A stretch of 64,000 nt of DNA from Pleomorphomonas koreensis DSM 23070 (GCF_000425185.1 NZ_AULH01000018.1:1-64000), one strand, 5' to 3'. Counted from the stretch's first letter, positions 25,584 through 33,284 are shown. Notes: generated by a model from the sequence alone, not told the origin. A program made the numbers and translations.

Positions 25584-25822
25584 GGCGCGACCTCGATGTT
25601 TCGGATGGTAATGGCCGTCGACTGATCGCCTTGGCGATAGACAAGGTGGGCCGTGTAACGGCCAGTCGTCTTGGTGCGATGAAGAGACGACGAGCGGCAG
25701 AGTTCACCGGTGCCGATTGCCGCTTCCATCAGGCCGTCGCCGGCGATCAGTTGCTGGGCTATGCCCTGCATCGCCTCCCAGGTCAGGTTGACGCGATAGG
25801 ATTTTGGCCGACGCTTACCCAT
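25580..25822 (-). CDS. Small hypothetical protein before the late activator
   Basis: A protein of 80 residues starting MGKRRPKSYRVNLTWEAM. Basic start, then a mixed alpha/beta pattern (GIAQQLIAGDGLMEAAIGTG, HLVYRQGDQSTAITIRN). It overlaps the upstream ORF by 8 bases and the Mor/C start by 4. No known family is recognised. It is part of the middle/early transcript by spacing. Confidence 0.6.
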   Translation of the reverse strand: MGKRRPKSYRVNLTWEAMQGIAQQLIAGDGLMEAAIGTGELCRSSSLHRTKTTGRYTAHLVYRQGDQSTAITIRNIEVAP

Positions 25823-26045
25823 TGCTGCCTTCCTCCTTGTTCGTGTCGAGGTCGGGAATGCGAGCAATTCGATTGGCCAATCGCCGGGCCATCTCCTTCG
25901 AAATACGTTTCGTCGCACGTCTCCGGCCGGGCTCGTCTTCGAAGTAGACGTAGGCCAGGTGCTGGCCCGAAGCGTCCTCGACGACAAAGCTCTCGGGATG
26001 TTCCGCCACGATCCACGGCGCCTTCAGTCGCTCAACCTCAGCCAT
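25815..26045 (-). CDS. Small hypothetical protein
   Basis: A protein of 76 residues starting MAEVERLKAPWIVAEHPESF. The centre VVEDASGQHLAYVYFEDEPGR and the basic, helical end ISKEMARRLANRIARIPDL are typical of a small protein family very common in Rhizobiales genomes and phages, often annotated hypothetical. It overlaps the methyltransferase stop by 8 bases. Function unknown. Confidence 0.65.
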   Translation of the reverse strand: MAEVERLKAPWIVAEHPESFVVEDASGQHLAYVYFEDEPGRRRATKRISKEMARRLANRIARIPDLDTNKEEGSNG

Positions 26046-26751
26046 CTGCTCTCTCCTCGAAAAGATCTGCGGGTCTCGATTCCGCTCCCTCCGCAGCCTT
26101 GGCGGCGCGCCGGCGGGCGGCTTCGCCGGGCATGGCGAAGGCTCGATCGCTGAGGCGCGTGAACTGCGTCTCCTGCGTGGGCGGAAACCACTCGTGGATG
26201 GTCTGGTCAAATGGGGGGGCTACCCACACGAACCAAGCATAGGCCGTGGCGCTGCTGGCCTCCGGGTCCCACGCACCTTGGATCATGGGAACGCGCTCGG
26301 AAAACTGGATTGTCCACGTCGGCCGGCGCTTCTCGAAAATCTCGTAGTATCGAGTGCCGCCCTCCGACCAGTTCGATCGGTTGAGTAGGGCTAAGCTCGG
26401 ACGAGTGGGAGCGTCGAGTACCTTCTTCGCGAGCTGCTCGGCCAAAGTGAAGGCCGGGTTGGTGATAACCCAATCGACCGCCGGCACCTCCACGGCGGGA
26501 TCGAGTGCATCCACCACCGGAAAGCCCTTGCCGTAATCGAACACATCGGAACCGGTGACGTGCTGGAAATAGTCGTTCAAGGCGTGGACCATATGCCCTT
26601 CGCCACAGCATGGCTCCCAGCAGGAGGAGTGGGCCAACCCGCGCTGTTTAAGGAACGCGCAAAGCGCCCTGGTCGCCCAAGGCGGCGTCGGCCAAAACTC
26701 CAAATCACCGGAGCTCGGAAGGCGGGAGTTGACGACGGCGCGATTGATCAT
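26038..26751 (-). CDS. Phage DNA methyltransferase-like protein (probably N6-adenine type)
   Basis: A protein of 237 residues starting MINRAVVNSRLPSSGDLEFW. It shows a class I methyltransferase motif I variant (CWEPCCGEGHMV), an acidic residue after the second strand (GSDVFDYG), and DWVITNPAFTLAEQ, which aligns with catalytic motif IV but reads NPAF instead of the usual NPPF or DPPY. Phage enzymes of this kind methylate DNA against host restriction. The Pro-to-Ala change may lower activity or alter the target. It is a candidate functional counterpart of Mu mom, without sequence similarity to it. Confidence 0.8.
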   Translation of the reverse strand: MINRAVVNSRLPSSGDLEFWPTPPWATRALCAFLKQRGLAHSSCWEPCCGEGHMVHALNDYFQHVTGSDVFDYGKGFPVVDALDPAVEVPAVDWVITNPAFTLAEQLAKKVLDAPTRPSLALLNRSNWSEGGTRYYEIFEKRRPTWTIQFSERVPMIQGAWDPEASSATAYAWFVWVAPPFDQTIHEWFPPTQETQFTRLSDRAFAMPGEAARRRAAKAAEGAESRPADLFEERADG

Positions 26752-27056
26752 ACTGCCGTCTCCGCCGCCCTCTTGGCCGCTTCCGCTGCTGCCGCCGGCG
26801 CCGCCAGGATGGCCTTGCGATCTTCCTCCGGCAAAGCGATGAACGCGGCGATATCAGCCTCGTTGTCCATCAACCAGTTGAAGGTGCCGATCACTGCCGC
26901 CGAATAGGTCTCCATCAGCGTCGCTTCCTCGGCCTTCATCAGGCGGCGCGCGACCCGGTCGTTGTTCACGCGTGTCAGCATGTTGGCCATGAAGTTCACA
27001 TGACCTCGCCGAGTTTGGAGCGACACGGTGGGCTTGGGTGCGCGGAAGTCAGCCAT
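26748..27056 (-). CDS. Hypothetical helical protein
   Basis: A protein of 102 residues starting MADFRAPKPTVSLQTRRGHV. It is helical and ends in an Ala-rich stretch (AAPAAAAEAAKRAAETA). The last codons overlap the methyltransferase start (ATGA). No family is recognised. The location in the early operon between a winged-helix regulator and a methyltransferase suggests an accessory role. Confidence 0.6.
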   Translation of the reverse strand: MADFRAPKPTVSLQTRRGHVNFMANMLTRVNNDRVARRLMKAEEATLMETYSAAVIGTFNWLMDNEADIAAFIALPEEDRKAILAAPAAAAEAAKRAAETAV

Positions 27057-27423
27057 GGTGGGCCTCCAAGCGTTCTGCGATGATTGCCCGGCTTTCTGGC
27101 GTCAGCTCGTAGCCGACTCCCCACCGGTTTAGGATCTCGATGCCGAACGGTCTGAGCTTTTTGCGCATTTTGCAGATGTAAACATCGACGATCTTTTCGT
27201 ACGCCTCCTCCTTCGCGAGGTCGCGATAGAGGACGGCCATTGCCACGTCGCGGGTCATCAACTCCCGGGTACAGAGTGCCCCAAACACTCGTGCTTCCGA
27301 TGGTGTCAGCCGCCACTCGACGGGCGGCATAAACTCCAGTCCCAGCGCGCGCTCTAGGAACGCGATCTGCTCACGTAGCCGATCGTTTTCCTCCCGCAGC
27401 ATGTCGGCGAAATCGTCATCCAT
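27049..27423 (-). CDS. Orphan OmpR/CtrA-type winged-helix protein with N-terminal coiled coil
   Basis: A protein of 124 residues starting MDDDFADMLREENDRLREQI. Residues 8-30 form a short coiled coil; residues 38-115 match the trans_reg_C DNA-binding domain of OmpR-type regulators (RLTPSEARVFGALC, then KIVDVYICKMRKKL and NRWGVGYEL). The receiver domain is missing and replaced by the coiled coil. The KxxDVxIxKMRKKL helix is close to the recognition helix of CtrA-like regulators of alphaproteobacteria, so it may act at host cell-cycle or phage promoters. The ATG overlaps the end of the ParB-like gene by 8 bases. Confidence 0.8.
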   Translation of the reverse strand: MDDDFADMLREENDRLREQIAFLERALGLEFMPPVEWRLTPSEARVFGALCTRELMTRDVAMAVLYRDLAKEEAYEKIVDVYICKMRKKLRPFGIEILNRWGVGYELTPESRAIIAERLEAHHG

Positions 27424-28237
27424 TGCGCTTTTTCCTGGTGTTGCGGAACCAGACGATGGCCAGGGCCTTCCAACGCTGAACCTTGTGTGCAGCCGCGAAA
27501 ACGACCGCCTCCTTCTCGGCTTCCGGTCCCATTCTGCGGATAGCAGCCACCAGCGCGTCGCTTTCCACGTGTCCGACATATTCCTCGCCGTAGAGGATCA
27601 ACTCGACGGCTTTGATGGCTTCGGCGCTGATCGGAACGAGCTTGGCGGCTACGCAGACATCGAGCACCTTGCGGGCGCCGATCGCATAGCGATGACTCAC
27701 CAGCTTGCGCAGGGCGGCCACGGCCATGGTCTGGCCTTCCTTGAAGGCTCCATTGGCTGGAACCGCCTTGAGGATGGTGACGCCGGCCCGGTCACATACT
27801 TGAGCCACCGTCACCGCGTCCGGATCGCCAGCCGCCACCATGGCAAGGTGCAACTGGGTGGGTGTTACCTGCACGCGGTCTCGGTTGTGGCGCACGAAAT
27901 CCATTGCCCGGTGCTGTTCTTCTGCAGCGGATGCGACCAGAACCGGAATTAGCTCGATGGTAGGGTGAGACGCGGCCGCGATTGCCGTATGCTGGCCATC
28001 GGTTACGTGCAGCCGGCCGTCCACCTCCGCCGCCTTGGGGGGGGTGAATGCCGCCCAATCCCACTCCGCCACGATCCGACGAATGAGCGTGATGCTCCGC
28101 TCGGACAGGTTCCGCTGGTACTTCTCATCGATCCAGAGAGTGTTCGGGTGAACCCACCTGATCTCCGGCAACGGATCAGAAATTGCGGCCGGTGTGAGAT
28201 CGGGTAGCGTTATCGCTTTGATTTGGCGGAGCGGCAT
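27416..28237 (-). CDS. ParB/Srx-domain protein with DGQH box
   Basis: A protein of 273 residues starting MPLRQIKAITLPDLTPA. An N-terminal ParB/sulfiredoxin-like domain carries VTDGQHTAIAA (residues about 85-95), a variant of the DGxHR box of ParB-type CTPase/nuclease folds, after WIDEKYQRNLSE. The C-terminal half is helical. Similar proteins are common in Mu-like phages of alphaproteobacteria, but the role is unknown; it may be a DNA-bound regulator. This is one of two ParB-fold genes in the prophage. Confidence 0.8.
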   Translation of the reverse strand: MPLRQIKAITLPDLTPAAISDPLPEIRWVHPNTLWIDEKYQRNLSERSITLIRRIVAEWDWAAFTPPKAAEVDGRLHVTDGQHTAIAAASHPTIELIPVLVASAAEEQHRAMDFVRHNRDRVQVTPTQLHLAMVAAGDPDAVTVAQVCDRAGVTILKAVPANGAFKEGQTMAVAALRKLVSHRYAIGARKVLDVCVAAKLVPISAEAIKAVELILYGEEYVGHVESDALVAAIRRMGPEAEKEAVVFAAAHKVQRWKALAIVWFRNTRKKRNG

Positions 28238-28239
28238 GG

Positions 28240-28443
28240 TCAGGCTCCCTTCTCGTCGCTTTGCACGCCCAACGCCGCGTCGGAGAGGTCGAGCGCTTCG
28301 TCGATCGTGAAGGTGCCGATGCGGCGGCCCTCGTGCGACACCGTGTACTTGGTGGAAAGCTCCAGAAGGCAATACGGACGGATGGCCTCCAGCACGCCGG
28401 CGGCGGCCTTCAGGGCGATCATGATCTTGTCGTCGGTCTGCAT
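28240..28443 (-). CDS. Small hypothetical protein
   Basis: A protein of 67 residues starting MQTDDKIMIALKAAAGVLEAI. The sequence is a helix followed by a beta-hairpin (KYTVSHEGRRIGTFTID). It lies 2 bases from each neighbour (GemA-like and ParB-like). No named family is recognised. Confidence 0.62.
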   Translation of the reverse strand: MQTDDKIMIALKAAAGVLEAIRPYCLLELSTKYTVSHEGRRIGTFTIDEALDLSDAALGVQSDEKGA

Positions 28444-28445
28444 GG

Positions 28446-28877
28446 TCAGGCTCCCTTCGTCCGATTGATCATCGCCTTCAGCCCTTCGCTCACCTTGTTG
28501 GCTTCGGCGGGCGTCAGGAACTCCGGGTCACGTGCTACCTTGGCCGGATCTTCACCGGCCGAGGCTTGCAGCTGGCGGCCAATGAAGGCGCGCAGCGCGT
28601 TCTTCGATCTGTCTTTGATGGCGCCGCGCCGGCCGGCATCGGTCCACAGCGCGTAGACCTTGCGGACATAGGGCTTGTCCGACTTCTTGAAGGCGCGGGA
28701 CGATCCGCCATTGATCTCAATCAGCTCGGCATCGGCCTGCTCGGCGGTGAGCAACTTGGTGCTGGTCACGCTATGGCGGGCTGAGAGCCGATCATGCCAG
28801 GCATCGTCGCTGATGCCAGCGGCACGCCTAGCAGTCTGAAGGGCGCGGATCTGCTGGGAGGTCGCGAGCGCAGTCAT
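28446..28877 (-). CDS. GemA / Mu gp16-like regulatory protein (DUF1018)
   Basis: A protein of 143 residues starting MTALATSQQIRALQTARRAA. The run ISDDAWHDRLSARHSVTSTKLL and the C-terminal KVYALWTDAGRRGAI are diagnostic of the GemA/gp16 family (PF06252). In Mu, GemA modulates host gene expression and DNA supercoiling. It overlaps the upstream HTH gene by four bases (ATGA). Confidence 0.9.
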   Translation of the reverse strand: MTALATSQQIRALQTARRAAGISDDAWHDRLSARHSVTSTKLLTAEQADAELIEINGGSSRAFKKSDKPYVRKVYALWTDAGRRGAIKDRSKNALRAFIGRQLQASAGEDPAKVARDPEFLTPAEANKVSEGLKAMINRTKGA

Positions 28878-29227
28878 GACGCGGCTCCGTCGTCGAGCAC
28901 GGCGTTGACCATGTCATCACGGGCGACAACTTCGATAATGTCGCGGATGAGCCGATCGACGGTGACGGCGCGGCGCGCAGCATGGGACCGCAGCGCCGCA
29001 TAATCCTGGAAAGGCACGAGAACGGGACGGCCAAGCGTCGGGACGGTGCTTTGCGCGTGAGACGGACGCCTTGCGCGCGCCGCAGAAGCCTCGAGAGCAG
29101 TAACTGTCTTCGGCTCGATGCCGATACGGTCGGCGATCACGGCCGTCGATAGGCCGTTCGCACGTAGAGCGGCAATGGCGGCGGTGCGGCTCTCATAACC
29201 GAGCGTGATCTTTGGCGCGCCCATCAT
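28874..29227 (-). CDS. HTH DNA-binding protein
   Basis: A protein of 117 residues. Residues 13-45 form a helix-turn-helix (RTAAIAALRANGLSTAVIAD then RIGIEPKTVTALE), followed by a basic linker and a helical C-terminal domain (RAVTVDRLIRDIIEVVARDD). Two consecutive ATGs (29227 and 29224) overlap the upstream stop. It may be an early regulator; no partner or target is visible. Confidence 0.7.
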   Translation of the reverse strand: MMGAPKITLGYESRTAAIAALRANGLSTAVIADRIGIEPKTVTALEASAARARRPSHAQSTVPTLGRPVLVPFQDYAALRSHAARRAVTVDRLIRDIIEVVARDDMVNAVLDDGAAS

Positions 29228-29421
29228 TCCACCTCGCGAATGACGTTAACGGGCGGAAATTCGACCGATCCTACGCGGATCATGCCTTCTTCGACCGCTT
29301 TGCAGAAGACTTCGAAAAAGCGCTCGGCATCCTCCGTTCGTTCAAAGCGGAAATACGCGCTCACGTACGTGTCATCTTCGTAGAAATGGGCGTCGATGTT
29401 GCAGGTTGCCGTGTCAGCCAT
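29224..29421 (-). CDS. Small hypothetical protein
   Basis: A protein of 65 residues starting MADTATCNIDAHFYEDDTYV. It is acidic and shows an alternating strand-helix pattern (SAYFRFERTEDAERFFEVF). Its ATG overlaps the upstream gene by 8 bases. Function is unknown. Confidence 0.6.
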   Translation of the reverse strand: MADTATCNIDAHFYEDDTYVSAYFRFERTEDAERFFEVFCKAVEEGMIRVGSVEFPPVNVIREVE

Positions 29422-29611
29422 TGCCAGTCTCCTCTTGCATCAGCTGCTCGGTGAGCAGGGCAATCCGTCGGCGGATGCGCAGCTGTCGTTCGGTGCGCAT
29501 GCGTGGACGGACCAGCGGGATAAGTGCCTCGCGCTCCATCTGGAGGAGGTCCCGCCGCGAGGGCGGCGGATCCTCGGATTCGGGTGGGAGTGAACGAGAG
29601 GCGAAGCTCAT
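29414..29611 (-). CDS. Small basic helical protein, unknown
   Basis: A protein of 65 residues starting MSFASRSLPPESEDPPPS with a very basic helix (RPRMRTERQLRIRRRIALL). The ATG overlaps the stop of the next upstream gene by four bases, so upstream in-frame codons are ignored. A nucleic acid-binding role is possible from charge alone. Confidence 0.55.
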   Translation of the reverse strand: MSFASRSLPPESEDPPPSRRDLLQMEREALIPLVRPRMRTERQLRIRRRIALLTEQLMQEETGNG

Positions 29612-29844
29612 GAGCCCGGTCCTTCGAGCGGCAGCTTCATATCGGTGGGTCGAAACTCTCCGCACCAGTCGCCTTGGCCAGTCGGCGGCCAGGCCGACTC
29701 CCGGTCGCCACCGTCGTAGCGTTCGAACTTGAGGCGTGGCGCGTGGCGTCGACATTCGCCAAACACGGCGCGGCTGGCTTCTTTCCGCTTGCTCTGCAGC
29801 GGATCTTCGCGCTGCCAGAAAGCGCAGGTTTCGCAGGTGCTCAT
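29608..29844 (-). CDS. Small Cys-rich protein (probable metal-binding)
   Basis: A protein of 78 residues starting MSTCETCAFWQREDP. Four cysteines (C4 and C7 as CxxC, then GECRRH and DWCGEF) with aromatic neighbours suggest zinc or iron-sulfur binding; this pattern recurs in phage proteins. It overlaps the small membrane ORF upstream (ATGA) and the basic protein downstream. Function unknown. Confidence 0.7.
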   Translation of the reverse strand: MSTCETCAFWQREDPLQSKRKEASRAVFGECRRHAPRLKFERYDGGDRESAWPPTGQGDWCGEFRPTDMKLPLEGPGS

Positions 29845-29996
29845 AGCGCCCCCTTGCCGACCATGACTCCGAGCCCGAAGGCGATGAAGCCGATGACGAA
29901 ACCGCCGCTGAGCGCGGCAAACAGGGCGAGGATGATGCCGGCGCCGTCGCCGCGAAGCGGCCGGTCGATGGGCTCGACGTCAGGAGGTAGCTGCAT
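29841..29996 (-). CDS. 51-residue single-span membrane protein
   Basis: A short ORF starting MQLPPDVEPIDRPLRGDGAG and ending MVGKGAL. A Gly/Ala/Ile-rich membrane span (IILALFAALSGGFVIGFIAF) follows a polar N-terminus. Its ATG lies inside the end of the DUF3164 gene with AGGAGG just upstream (on the minus strand CTCC complement), and its stop overlaps the next ATG, so translational coupling supports it. Function unknown; early membrane proteins may act in superinfection exclusion. Confidence 0.6.
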   Translation of the reverse strand: MQLPPDVEPIDRPLRGDGAGIILALFAALSGGFVIGFIAFGLGVMVGKGAL

Positions 29997-30606
29997 CGGA
30001 GCCTCCCACGTTGGCGAGGTCGAGCGAGATCGGGTCCAGCGCGTCGCCGTTCCGCCGATAGAAGCGCACGTAGGTCTTGCTTCCGGTCACACGGACGGCG
30101 TTGGAGATCGCCTCCATCGCCTTGGTCCAGTCCTCATCCTGGATGGCGAGGCGGCGCAGGCCGAGCACCTTGTCGGTGCTGATTTTGCCCTGCCGGTCGG
30201 TTTGGAAGGCGTCGAACACGAGCGTGCGCAGATTGTCGTTGGCGCCCTCGCTCCACCGCGTCACGCACTGGTCGATCAGCGCCTTAGCGGCCTGCAGCTC
30301 CGGCCCGAACGTGATCGACTTGGCGACGGCTACCTGCACCTGCAATGAGCCGTCGAAGGCCGTCAGTGTCATGTTGCCGCCGGCGCTGCTCTTGGCGCCG
30401 TACTCGGCGGCGATCAGGTCACGATAGGCGTAGATCTCCGACAGGGCCTGCGCCCGGAATTTCGCCAGTTCCAGGCTCAGTTCGGCGGCGCGGGCCGCCA
30501 GCCGGGTCACCAACTCATCTTCGAGCTTGTGCTCGGGCTTGATGTTGACCTCGGCGACCAGGTTGCCGGCCGCGTTCCGGCGGTATCCGGTGGGAATATC
30601 AAGCAT
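29980..30606 (-). CDS. DUF3164 protein (Mu-like early gene)
   Basis: A protein of 208 residues starting MLDIPTGYRRNAAGNLVAE. The phrases LAKFRAQALSEIYAYRDLIAAEYG and VQVAVAKSITFGPELQAAKAL match the DUF3164 family found downstream of the transposase genes in Mu-like phages. The function is unknown but the family is a reliable marker of transposable phages. It overlaps the upstream DnaA-like gene by 8 bases. Confidence 0.93.
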   Translation of the reverse strand: MLDIPTGYRRNAAGNLVAEVNIKPEHKLEDELVTRLAARAAELSLELAKFRAQALSEIYAYRDLIAAEYGAKSSAGGNMTLTAFDGSLQVQVAVAKSITFGPELQAAKALIDQCVTRWSEGANDNLRTLVFDAFQTDRQGKISTDKVLGLRRLAIQDEDWTKAMEAISNAVRVTGSKTYVRFYRRNGDALDPISLDLANVGGSDAATS

Positions 30607-31312
30607 GGTTGGCCTCCTTTCGAGGGGCGTTGGAAACGTATTTGAAGGCGGATTGAACTCGTGCCCCGTCCTCCACTTCGGCCCGGTAAGCGGCTTCGAG
30701 GTTGGCGACGGCGGAGTTGAGGGCGGCGAACGTCGAAGCCTCGCCCTGGCCGAACCGCGCGGCCTGCGCGGCCCGGTTGGCGGCGACGACGCGGAGGATT
30801 GCCTGACCGACGTTGACCGGCAGGCCGGCGGCGTCGATGTCGGGATCGTGCGTCAGTTGGTCGAAGGCCACCGTGTAGACGGCGAATGTCGCGAGCGCCT
30901 GGATCTCGTCGATGGTCAGCATCGACGCGCCACGCTTGGTCTTGGCCCGGCCGGCGATCTCCAGTGGGTCGTGGTCGGGCGCGTCGTCCATCTCCAGCAG
31001 CGACAACGAATCCCTGGCAGCCATCAATGCCAGGTCGGCCTGGACCAGCTCGGGGATCTTGGTTCCCTTCTCAAGCGCGGCGCGAATCCTGGCCTCGCCC
31101 CACATGACGGTCGAATGGTCCCGCCCGCCCATGATCCGGCCGATGACCGGAAAGCTCTGCTCCGGGCAGTGCTTGCGAGCGAGGTAGTAAGCGATCTTGC
31201 GCGCATTGGCGTAGACCGGCGCGCGGCGGCGGCCGAGAATGTCGCCGGTGGATACGCCGGTCACTTCCGACACGGTCTTGACAACGGTCATGACGGATAG
31301 CCGGGCGGTCAT
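30599..31312 (-). CDS. Protein with N-terminal DnaA domain IV-like DNA-binding region
   Basis: A protein of 237 residues starting MTARLSVMTVVKTVSEVTGV. Residues 8-75 match the DnaA C-terminal domain: a helix (VSTGDILGRRRAPVYANARK), then IAYYLARKHCPEQSF and MGGRDHSTVMWG, the DnaA signature that contacts DnaA boxes. The ATPase domain is absent. The rest (residues 125-237) is helical and unknown. It could bind DnaA boxes in host or phage DNA and influence replication. It lies among early genes, between small regulators and DUF3164. Confidence 0.85.
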   Translation of the reverse strand: MTARLSVMTVVKTVSEVTGVSTGDILGRRRAPVYANARKIAYYLARKHCPEQSFPVIGRIMGGRDHSTVMWGEARIRAALEKGTKIPELVQADLALMAARDSLSLLEMDDAPDHDPLEIAGRAKTKRGASMLTIDEIQALATFAVYTVAFDQLTHDPDIDAAGLPVNVGQAILRVVAANRAAQAARFGQGEASTFAALNSAVANLEAAYRAEVEDGARVQSAFKYVSNAPRKEANHA

Positions 31313-31557
31313 GACACCCCTCCGACGATCTCGACCGGTACCGTGCGCGTGTACTCGTCGGCGCGAAGGGTGATGATCTCGCCCACCGATTTGCGCAGGG
31401 TCACCCCTTCCAGGCGCTCGGCGGCCGTCGCGTAGACAGTGAGCAGCGAAACGAGGTGCCGGACACCATCAGGCGTGAACGCCACGCCCGTTTCGCTGTA
31501 GGGCGCAAACTGGTCGCGCACCTGGCGCAGGCAGTCGGATAGTTTGTGCTCGATCAC
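31309..31557 (-). CDS. Small hypothetical early protein
   Basis: A protein of 82 residues, read from a GTG at 31557 (VIEHKLSDCLRQVRDQF) that overlaps the upstream stop as GTGA and follows an AAGGAG site. The longer frame upstream is antisense-like noise over the HTH gene. The sequence is helix then strands (HLVSLLTVYATAAERLEG). No family recognised. Confidence 0.62.
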   Translation of the reverse strand: MIEHKLSDCLRQVRDQFAPYSETGVAFTPDGVRHLVSLLTVYATAAERLEGVTLRKSVGEIITLRADEYTRTVPVEIVGGVS

Positions 31558-31955
31558 GGCTGGTCTCCTTCGGTCGTGGCGTTCGGGCAGCCATTGCGGC
31601 AGGCGTGATAGAGACGCACCGACGATGGCGAGGCGGTTGAGAGCGGCGTCCGCTGGTGCTTGATGCAGGCCTCGCGGCCGATAGCCTGATGCAGCGCGGG
31701 ACAGGTCACCGTGACGCCCATCAGGGCGCCACGCACCGCCTCGCGAACCCGGTCGACCTTGGCGTTGTAGGTGCCAGACAGCACCTGGGAGAGCGTGGAG
31801 GCCGATACCCCGATCCGCTGCGCCAAGGCATTGAGGCCGACGCGCTTTGCCTCCTCGGCAAGCACAAGCATCCAGTCTTCCGGTTCTGCGACGCGAGCGC
31901 GAAGCGCGGCCACAAAATCCGTCTTCGACCGGCCTGGAATGGGGCCGCGGTTCAT
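31554..31955 (-). CDS. HTH regulator with C-terminal cysteines
   Basis: A protein of 133 residues starting MNRGPIPGRSKTDFVAALRA. A LacI/XRE-like HTH is seen as LNALAQRIGVSASTLSQVLS. The C-terminal 55 residues hold four cysteines (TCPAL, EACIKH, HACRNGCP) that could bind a metal. It is a possible early regulator, in the same place as small regulators after MuB in other transposable phages. It overlaps the upstream winged-helix gene by four bases. Confidence 0.75.
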   Translation of the reverse strand: MNRGPIPGRSKTDFVAALRARVAEPEDWMLVLAEEAKRVGLNALAQRIGVSASTLSQVLSGTYNAKVDRVREAVRGALMGVTVTCPALHQAIGREACIKHQRTPLSTASPSSVRLYHACRNGCPNATTEGDQP

Positions 31956-32530
31956 GATTGATCTCCGATCGGGTAGCTGATGCCGGTGTTGCGATCGTAA
32001 ATCTCGCCAGCGCGGGCCTTGTAGACCGGCGCCGCCGGGCCGCTATTGCGGACGAGTAGCCAGCGGCAGACGCCGTTTGACGTCGGGGCGCTGCCGGCCT
32101 CGGCCCTGAGGCGCGCAAGAAAGCCGGTCTTTTCCAGGGCGCCGACATAGCGCTGCGCGTTGTCGCGCGTGGCGCCGGCCAGCGTCTCCAGGTCGGCGAT
32201 CCGGACCTTGTTGAGGGTCCGCATGGTCGTCCACATCCTGTCACGCACCGTCTGGCGGCGCGGCCGGCGCGGCTCCGCCTGCGTCAGCGGTCCGGTCGGT
32301 CCGCTGGTGATGATCTCGCCGGCGGCGTCGGCCTTTCGGCCGGCCTCCGACAACTCGAAGCAGCCGCGCTCGCGCCGCACGATCCAGCCGCGCGACACAA
32401 GGGCGCAGCAGGCCTTGGCGATATCGCGGCCTTCGAGGCCCGTCAGTTCCGCCAGCGCGGCCGTCGTCAGGCAGGCGCCGCCTTTCAGCGCCTCCACCAC
32501 CGGCATCTGGCGTGGGGACTTTTCGGCCAT
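31952..32530 (-). CDS. Winged-helix protein, unknown
   Basis: A protein of 192 residues starting MAEKSPRQMPVVEALKGGAC. It contains two winged-helix-like units: LTTAALAELTGLEGRDIAKAC near residues 20-42, and IADLETLAGATRDNAQRYVG near residues 112-134. Such tandem folds are common in phage regulators. It lies one base after the MuB-like gene. The target is unknown. Confidence 0.75.
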   Translation of the reverse strand: MAEKSPRQMPVVEALKGGACLTTAALAELTGLEGRDIAKACCALVSRGWIVRRERGCFELSEAGRKADAAGEIITSGPTGPLTQAEPRRPRRQTVRDRMWTTMRTLNKVRIADLETLAGATRDNAQRYVGALEKTGFLARLRAEAGSAPTSNGVCRWLLVRNSGPAAPVYKARAGEIYDRNTGISYPIGDQS

Positions 32531-32531
32531 C

Positions 32532-33284
32532 TCAGCCTCGCACGATGAAGGCGTGGCTGGTCGAGCGCTGCACGAGCAGCTGCTGGCCGGCCATGTCGGC
32601 GATCGTCACTGGATGGTCGAGCCGCTTGCCCGCGCGCTCGATCGAGGCAAGGCCGGTCAGCACTTCGCGGGCGTAGCCCTCTGCCTTGTCGTGCAGCAGC
32701 TGCAGCAGGTCGGCATCGACGGCAACTTCGCCGCGCTGTTCGACCAGAAGGCGCGTATCGGCCAAGGTCAGCGGCTTGAACTCGACGTGGGATTCGACGC
32801 GGCTGGCGATCTGCGGAAATCGCTTCACGCCGGCTGAGATGCGGCCCATGCCGATCAGCAGGATGGGCACCTCCACCAGGTCGGAAATGTCGCGCAGCGT
32901 CTCCATCAGGGCGGACGAGGTCACGACGTGGTCGGCCTCATCGACGATGATGGCGAACGGCTTCTCCTCCGCCGCAGCGATGGCCGAGCGCTTGCCCATG
33001 GCCTCGATCGTCTGCTGGAAGATCTTCTCGTAGGAATGCGCCGGCGCCGTCTGCACGGTTTCGAGCAGCTGGCGCAGCATCCAGCTCGGCCGCCATTCGC
33101 GCTTGGCGCGAACGAACGGCAACTGATTGGAGATGGCGAACCATTGGGCGGTGCTGGTCTTGCCGTATCCGGGCTTGCCGTCGACGATGACGAAACAGTT
33201 CTCGGCTGCACCGCGCCGCTCGACGACTTCGTATCCGGTCATGAAGGCGGCCACGTTCGACAGCCGCACGAATGTATTTTTCAC
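32532..33284 (-). CDS. MuB-like target-selection ATPase
   Basis: A protein of 250 residues starting at a GTG (VKNTFVRLSNVAAF) that overlaps the transposase stop as GTGA. Walker A is VDGKPGYGKTSTAQWFA (residues 31-47), Walker B FAIIVDEADHVV (around residue 116), followed by sensor-like SALMETLRDIS. The AAA+ protein binds DNA, picks the target site and activates MuA. It lacks the N-terminal HTH of Mu B (about 60 residues shorter), as in B3/D3112-type phages. Confidence 0.93.
   Translation of the reverse strand: MKNTFVRLSNVAAFMTGYEVVERRGAAENCFVIVDGKPGYGKTSTAQWFAISNQLPFVRAKREWRPSWMLRQLLETVQTAPAHSYEKIFQQTIEAMGKRSAIAAAEEKPFAIIVDEADHVVTSSALMETLRDISDLVEVPILLIGMGRISAGVKRFPQIASRVESHVEFKPLTLADTRLLVEQRGEVAVDADLLQLLHDKAEGYAREVLTGLASIERAGKRLDHPVTIADMAGQQLLVQRSTSHAFIVRG

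Noticed and set aside
31558-32244. Upstream part of the 311-codon frame at 31309
   Set aside because: It overlaps two good HTH/winged-helix genes in another frame; the real gene starts at the GTG at 31557 with an AAGGAG site.
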